From contig JAOBWO010000400.1 of the NCBI GenBank assembly GCA_025463415.1, forward strand, positions 1-38,234: a DNA stretch of 38,234 bases, read 5' to 3'. Position 1 is the stretch's first letter. Each line of letters starts with the position of its first letter. Of this stretch, positions 34,180 through 38,234 are shown one piece after another. The position numbers and the translations under genes were made by a program. The DNA comes from Acidimicrobiales bacterium. Lineage in GTDB: Bacteria > Actinomycetota > Acidimicrobiia > Acidimicrobiales > Ilumatobacteraceae. The notes under the pieces were generated by a model that was not told the DNA's origin, made no database searches, and saw only the letters and a program-made list of their open reading frames with translations.

Positions 34180-34638
34180 ATGAGCCCCATGAAACGGAAC
34201 CGCACCGAGTCCGACATCCCCACACCGACAGTCGTGAAGAGCGACGAGGAGTGGCGCGCCCAGCTCACTCCGGGTCAGTACGCCGTGCTGCGCAAGGCGG
34301 GCACAGAGCGCGCCTTCACCGGCGAGTACATCGACTGCCACGACGACGGCGTCTACCGGTGCGCCGGGTGCGGCGCTGCGCTCTTCGATGCCGACACCAA
34401 GTTCGAGTCCGGCACCGGTTGGCCGAGCTTCACCGACCCCGTCACGAACGAAGCGGTCGCACTGATCTCTGACCGGAGCATGTTCATGACCCGTACCGAA
34501 GTCGTGTGCCGCGCGTGCGGCGGTCACCTCGGGCACGTCTTCAACGACGGGCCGGCACCGAGCGGTCAGCGGTACTGCATGAACTCGGCGTCGCTGACGC
34601 TCGATCGCACCGCCGAGAACGACGAGCCACACGGATAG
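34180..34638 (+). CDS. msrB: Peptide-methionine (R)-S-oxide reductase
   Basis: Repairs oxidised methionine in proteins. The 152 residues hold the complete MsrB domain: zinc ligands Cys61/Cys64 (CAGC) and Cys110/Cys113 (CRAC), FESGTGWPSF, GGHLGHVFNDGP and the catalytic Cys133 in RYCMNSASL. A resolving cysteine may be Cys53 in IDCHDDG, which is at the family's usual position. The ATG at 34180 and ATG at 34189 are both possible; no -10 or ribosome binding site decides. It stands alone between the exporter and the PAP2 gene. Confidence 0.95.
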   Translation: MSPMKRNRTESDIPTPTVVKSDEEWRAQLTPGQYAVLRKAGTERAFTGEYIDCHDDGVYRCAGCGAALFDADTKFESGTGWPSFTDPVTNEAVALISDRSMFMTRTEVVCRACGGHLGHVFNDGPAPSGQRYCMNSASLTLDRTAENDEPHG

Positions 34639-34669
34639 ATCCCGCCGTTCGGCACCACAGTGAGGGCGG

Positions 34670-34675
34670 TACCAT
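34670..34675 (+). promoter_or_regulatory. -10 element of the PAP2 gene
   Basis: TACCAT ends 9 nt before the ATG at 34685, so the transcript would be leaderless or carry a leader of only a few nucleotides. Confidence 0.5.
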
Positions 34676-34684
34676 CGCCTCCGC

Positions 34685-35554
34685 ATGTGGCTGCCCTACG
34701 AGTATTCGTTCTGGATCGCGGTGATCCTGATCGTGCTCGTCGCAGCGCTCTGGCGGGTGCACCATCGCGGCGTCCAGATCGCTGTCGCCACCGGGCGTGA
34801 GCTCGCCGTCGTGATGCTGCTGTACACGCTGTGGCAGTACATCCGCGAGCTGGCGATCACCCGCACTGCCGGGGCGATCGAGAACGCGCATCACCTCTGG
34901 AACCTCGAACGCGACCTGCACCTGCCCAGTGAGGTCGCGTTGCAGCGGCTCTTCATCGACAACCGCCCGACCATGCAGTTCCTGAACGTCTACTACGGCG
35001 GCGTGCACGTGCCCGCTGCGGGTGCGCTCTTGATCTGGCTGTTCTGGCGCCACCGCGATCGCTACGCCGCGGTGCGCACGACCTTCGCGCTGACCATCGC
35101 TGGTTGCCTCACGATCCAGGCCCTCGTGCCCATGGCCCCGCCGCGGTTCCTCCCCGATCTCGGCTTCGTCGACGCCGGCCTCAAGTACGGCCTGTCCGTG
35201 TACGGCCAAGGCGGCAGTGGTGTCTCCAACGAGCTGGCCGCGATGCCCTCGCTCCACGTCGCGTGGTGCGTTCTCGTCGCCGTCGCTGTGATCGCGATCA
35301 GCACCAGCAGGTGGCGCTGGCTGGTCCTGCTCCACCCGTTCCTGACCATCGCGGCGATCACGATCACGGCCAACCACTGGTGGCTCGACGGTGTCGTCGC
35401 CGCGATGGTGCTCGCCCTCGGGTGGGCGATCCAGCACTGGATCACGGCTGCGGTCGTTCACCTCCGCAGCGCGGAGGTCACGGTTGCTGAGCCAGCCACG
35501 CCTGATGGCTCGCGTGCACTCGCTCCCACAGCAGCTGGTGGTCCGTCGAGCTGA
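34685..35554 (+). CDS. PAP2-superfamily membrane phosphatase, AUR1-like
   Basis: A 289-residue protein with about six membrane spans. The phosphatase motifs are present: AAMPSLHVAW (motif 2, with the catalytic histidine) and ANHWWLDGVVAAM (motif 3). The N-terminal half and the wide spacing match the inositolphosphotransferase/AUR1-like branch. Members act on lipid phosphates or transfer phospho-head groups. The C-terminal 35 residues after the last span are hydrophilic, and their coding sequence overlaps the arylamine acetyltransferase gene on the other strand by 77 bp. The start has TACCAT 9 nt upstream. Confidence 0.87.
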   Translation: MWLPYEYSFWIAVILIVLVAALWRVHHRGVQIAVATGRELAVVMLLYTLWQYIRELAITRTAGAIENAHHLWNLERDLHLPSEVALQRLFIDNRPTMQFLNVYYGGVHVPAAGALLIWLFWRHRDRYAAVRTTFALTIAGCLTIQALVPMAPPRFLPDLGFVDAGLKYGLSVYGQGGSGVSNELAAMPSLHVAWCVLVAVAVIAISTSRWRWLVLLHPFLTIAAITITANHWWLDGVVAAMVLALGWAIQHWITAAVVHLRSAEVTVAEPATPDGSRALAPTAAGGPSS

Positions 35555-36341
35555 CATCGGCCAGGGGAAGGCCGAAGCGGTCGCGGAGCACGCTGAACCA
35601 CTCGTCCGCCGTGTCGACGGTTCGTTCCGGTTCGCCTCCTGATCCGACGCGGCGCAGCACGAGGCCACGCATGACGTCCACACCGTCGGCGTCTCGGCGC
35701 TGCACGGTGACCAGTTTGACGAAGCCCGAGTCCCGTGAGGTGGAGAGCGCGACGTTGCGCTCGGCGAACTCGTCGATGCCAGCGGTCGCGGCGCGGAACG
35801 CCATGCCGAAGAACGAGCCGGCTGGATCGTGCCTGAACTGCCAATCGGCGTCGTCGGCATCGGACTCGTGGAGCCCGAACGTGAACGGATGCTGGGCGAA
35901 CGTGCCCGAGCGGAGGGGGAGGGGCTCGTGGAGGCCGTCGCCAAGTCCGGCGTCGACGTACCAATCGCCCCCCGGATTGCCGTTGCCCTCCAGCCCGTGC
36001 ACGATCAGGACGAGGTGGTTGTCCATGGTCGTTCCTCCAGGCCGGTTCTCATCGTGCACGCCGCCGCGGTGCAGCGTCACGTCGTAGCCCAAGGAGCCCA
36101 GCAGCAACGCGAGCGCGCCGTTCAGGTGGAAGCAATATCCGCCGCGGCGGGCCAGCGCGATGCGCTCGAACGACGCCTCCTGATCCACGGTCCAGCGCTC
36201 CTGCAACTGGATCCAGGTTGTCTCGTACGGCACCCGCTCGACGTGCGCGCGGAGGATGTCGAACAGGGCCTCGGCGCTGGGCGGGGCGTGGTCGATCCCG
36301 AGCCGGTCCAGGTAGAGGGCAATGCTCGTGCGGTCGGGCAT
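35478..36341 (-). CDS. nat: Arylamine N-acetyltransferase
   Basis: Transfers acetyl from acetyl-CoA to arylamines, arylhydroxylamines or hydrazines. The 287 residues are family length. The catalytic triad is visible: Cys70 in RRGGYCFHLNG, His109 in TMDNHLVLI and Asp130 in WYVDAGLGD. The N-terminal domain ERVPYETTWIQL is standard. In mycobacteria a NAT belongs to a sterol-breakdown operon, but no such genes are near. It converges with the PAP2 gene, sharing 77 bp at the 3' ends, and diverges from the ligase gene 47 bp away. Confidence 0.93.
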   Translation of the reverse strand: MPDRTSIALYLDRLGIDHAPPSAEALFDILRAHVERVPYETTWIQLQERWTVDQEASFERIALARRGGYCFHLNGALALLLGSLGYDVTLHRGGVHDENRPGGTTMDNHLVLIVHGLEGNGNPGGDWYVDAGLGDGLHEPLPLRSGTFAQHPFTFGLHESDADDADWQFRHDPAGSFFGMAFRAATAGIDEFAERNVALSTSRDSGFVKLVTVQRRDADGVDVMRGLVLRRVGSGGEPERTVDTADEWFSVLRDRFGLPLADVSSTDHQLLWERVHASHQAWLAQQP

Positions 36342-36374
36342 GGTCCGTTTCTAGTTCGTGGCGTGGCTCGTCGT

Positions 36375-36380
36375 TACCAT
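36375..36380 (+). promoter_or_regulatory. -10 element, leaderless promoter of the ligase gene
   Basis: TACCAT ends 8 nt before the ATG at 36389. It fixes the ligase start, as the frame is open back to 36218. Confidence 0.55.
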
Positions 36381-36388
36381 GGGTTTCG

Positions 36389-37900
36389 ATGAAGCTGGAG
36401 CGGTTGGTCGCGGCGGCGGGGCGAGTCAGGGCCACCTCGAAGCGGTCGGAGAAGGTCGCCGAACTGGCGGCGGTGCTCGCCGAACTCGGCGGGCCGAACC
36501 GCGACGACGGCGAGATCGAGACCGCGATCGGACTGCTGTTGGGCTCGCCGCGCCAGGGCCGGCTGGGGATCGGCTGGGCGGCGCTGTCCGGACTGGCCGA
36601 CGTGCGCGCCCGACCAGCCGAGGTGGCGACGTTGGAGGTCGCCGACGTCGATCGCGCCCTGTCCCGGCTTGCCGCGCTGCAGGGTGTCGGGTCTCAGCGC
36701 GAGCGAGCGACGCAGATCGCCGAGCTGTTCACCGCGGCCACCGAGCCGGAGCAGCACTTCCTCCATCGTGTCTTCGCGGGTGAGATGCGCCAGGGCGCGA
36801 ACGACGGTGTGGTGACCGACGCGATCGCGAAGGCGGCCCACTTGCCGCTGGCGACGGTCCGCCGCGCGGCGATGCTGCTGGGCGACCTCGGTGCCGCGGC
36901 TCAGCGAGCGCTCACCGGCGACGACCTGGCGACGATCGGCCTGACGCCTCTCGTCGGCGTGCAACCGATGCTGGCGAGCACCGCGGCAACGGTCACCGAC
37001 GCGTTGGGGGAGACAGGCCCGGCCAGCGTCGAGTGGAAGCTCGATGGCGCGAGGATCCAGGTCCACCGCACCGACGATTCGATCCGAGTGTTCACACGGA
37101 CGCTCCACGAGATCAGCGCTCGCGTGCCCGAGATCGTCCGGGCCGCGCTCGAACTGCCGGCGACGGAGTTCGTGCTCGACGGCGAAGCGCTCGGGCTGGA
37201 CGCTGACGGGAACCCGCTCAAGTTCCAGGACACGATGAACGCGGAGACCCATCTCCGGCCGTTCTTCTTCGATGCGCTCCAGGCCTCCGGGGAATCGTTG
37301 ATCGACCTGCCGCTGATCGAGCGCAAGGCGGCCCTCGCGGAACTGGTGCCGGATGCACTGCGGCTGCCGACCCTCGACACCGACGACCCGGTCGCTGCCG
37401 AGGAGTTCGCGGCGACGTCGATCGCTGCAGGCCACGAGGGCGTGATGGTCAAGGCGCTGACCTCGCCCTACCAGGCCGGCCGGCGTGGCGCGACGTGGCG
37501 GAAGGTCAAGCCCGTGCACACCCTCGATCTCGTCGTGCTCGCCGCAGAGTGGGGGCACGGGCGCCGCACCGGCTGGCTGAGCAACCTCCACCTCGGAGCG
37601 CGCGGTGCCGACGGCACGTTCGTGATGGTCGGCAAGACGTTCAAGGGCCTCACCGACGAGCTGCTCCGCTGGCAGACCGAGACCTTTCCGCAGTACGCGC
37701 TCGGCGAGGGCACCGACGATGGCGCGTTCGTGATGTTCATGCGCCCGGAGCTCGTCGTCGAGATCGCCGTCGACGGTGTGCAGCGCTCGACCCGCTACCC
37801 GGGCGGGGTCGCACTCCGGTTCGCGCGCGTGCGTCGCTACCGCAGTGACAAGCCGGCCGCCGAGGCGGACACGATCGAGCGCGTGCAGGGCATGCTCTGA
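36389..37900 (+). CDS. ligB: ATP-dependent DNA ligase, LigB type
   Basis: Seals nicks in DNA using ATP. The 503 residues are close to LigB of M. tuberculosis. Residues 1 to about 190 are the N-terminal DNA-binding domain (FAGEMRQGANDGVV). The nucleotidyltransferase domain has the adenylated Lys217 in EWKLDGARIQVHR, followed by EFVLDGEAL, PFFFDAL, GHEGVMVKAL and WRKVKP. The C-terminal OB domain ends with YPGGVALRFARVRRYRSDK. No Ku or polymerase domain is present, so it is not the end-joining LigD. Main replicative ligation in bacteria is done by NAD-dependent LigA, so this is an accessory enzyme. Confidence 0.95.
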   Translation: MKLERLVAAAGRVRATSKRSEKVAELAAVLAELGGPNRDDGEIETAIGLLLGSPRQGRLGIGWAALSGLADVRARPAEVATLEVADVDRALSRLAALQGVGSQRERATQIAELFTAATEPEQHFLHRVFAGEMRQGANDGVVTDAIAKAAHLPLATVRRAAMLLGDLGAAAQRALTGDDLATIGLTPLVGVQPMLASTAATVTDALGETGPASVEWKLDGARIQVHRTDDSIRVFTRTLHEISARVPEIVRAALELPATEFVLDGEALGLDADGNPLKFQDTMNAETHLRPFFFDALQASGESLIDLPLIERKAALAELVPDALRLPTLDTDDPVAAEEFAATSIAAGHEGVMVKALTSPYQAGRRGATWRKVKPVHTLDLVVLAAEWGHGRRTGWLSNLHLGARGADGTFVMVGKTFKGLTDELLRWQTETFPQYALGEGTDDGAFVMFMRPELVVEIAVDGVQRSTRYPGGVALRFARVRRYRSDKPAAEADTIERVQGML

Positions 37901-37912
37901 CCGCGGCCGGCG

Positions 37913-38170
37913 TCAGAGATGGGTCGCAGCCGCAGCCACCACGCCGCTGACGATCGGGTCCCAGTCGCTTCCGGCGACGCGCGTGATGGTGACGAAGTCG
38001 TTGACGCCGAACACTGCAGCCACACCACCGAGGGCGAAGACCTCCGTTGCGAAGGGGTTGTCAGCGGCCGCTCCGGCGTTGGCGAAGTTGATCGATCCCG
38101 GAAGCCTCACGTCCAGGGTGAACTTGATCGCATCAGGGTTCGGCGTGGTGGAGGGGGATGCGACGGCCAT
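37913..38170 (-). CDS. NifU-N-terminal (Nfu scaffold)-like small protein
   Basis: An 85-residue protein matching the small domain at the N-terminus of Nfu-type scaffolds: TPNPDAIKFTLDVRLPG, NPFATEVFALGGVAAVFGVNDFVTITR and WDPIVSGVV. The cysteine-bearing C-terminal NifU domain of full scaffolds is missing, so cluster assembly alone is unlikely. Stand-alone copies occur in many bacteria with unknown role. The ATG at 38170 is chosen since TACGCT lies 6 nt upstream; GTG at 38191 would add seven residues. It converges with the ligase gene. The last 52 bp of the window hold nothing callable. Confidence 0.75.
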   Translation of the reverse strand: MAVASPSTTPNPDAIKFTLDVRLPGSINFANAGAAADNPFATEVFALGGVAAVFGVNDFVTITRVAGSDWDPIVSGVVAAAATHL

Positions 38171-38176
38171 GTGTGG

Positions 38177-38182
38177 AGCGTA
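38177..38182 (-). promoter_or_regulatory. -10 element, leaderless promoter of the NifU-N-like gene
   Basis: TACGCT on the minus strand ends 6 nt before the ATG at 38170. Confidence 0.5.
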
Positions 38183-38234
38183 CGCCGTCACCGAACGCGC
38201 GGCTCCTCGCCGAGGATCCAGGCGCAGACCTCGT

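Noticed and set aside
36389-37900. Non-homologous end-joining locus
   Set aside because: The ligase lacks polymerase and nuclease domains and no Ku gene is nearby.

Overview
The window is high-GC, gene-dense chromosomal DNA from an actinobacterium. The content fits a free-living Acidimicrobiia-like lineage: GarA/FtsR gene order as in Mycobacterium, many F420/flavin luciferase-like enzymes, a DprE2-like reductase, LigB-type ligase and AbiEi/DUF559 proteins. The lineage is inferred from gene content only. At least eleven genes have a TANNNT hexamer 6-9 nt before the start codon and no Shine-Dalgarno sequence, so leaderless transcription seems common.

Region 1 (1-9.35 kb): the end of a sugar-nucleotide enzyme, then gcvH, a GarA-like FHA protein, an FtsR-like MerR regulator, a bifunctional-nuclease (BFN) protein, a second MerR regulator and gcvT, all rightward. 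This follows the M. tuberculosis order Rv1826-Rv1830, with gcvT added. gcvP reads leftward behind a tandem glycine riboswitch.

Region 2 (9.4-13.5 kb): a leftward run of a hypothetical gene, kbl, tdh and a luciferase-like monooxygenase. Kbl and Tdh turn threonine into glycine and the Gcv proteins oxidise glycine, so regions 1 and 2 form a threonine-glycine-one-carbon block.

Region 3 (13.5-22.7 kb): mixed genes. They are a group II PLP decarboxylase and a thioesterase that share one overlapping divergent promoter, an FKBP isomerase, an F420-type oxidoreductase, a serine hydrolase, a lone AbiEi-DUF559 protein bracketed by two copies of a 45-bp palindrome, a DprE2-like reductase with an alpha/beta hydrolase, a carotenoid oxygenase with a Tat lipoprotein signal, and an AhpD-like protein.

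Region 4 (22.8-32.2 kb) is the most interesting part. A rightward run encodes an adenosine-deaminase-family enzyme, an NMT1/THI5-type lipoprotein, an ABC ATPase, two permeases and a second, divergent deaminase-family enzyme. A leftward operon converges on it with an amidohydrolase and two Rieske oxygenases, each pair overlapping by 4 bp. Together they look like uptake and stepwise breakdown of an N-substituted heterocycle, possibly an alkylated purine. No substrate can be named from sequence.

Region 5 (32.3-38.2 kb): an ABC exporter pair, msrB, a PAP2-type membrane phosphatase overlapping tail to tail with an arylamine N-acetyltransferase, an ATP-dependent DNA ligase, and a small NifU-N-like protein. 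No tRNA, rRNA, CRISPR array, insertion sequence or prophage gene was seen.
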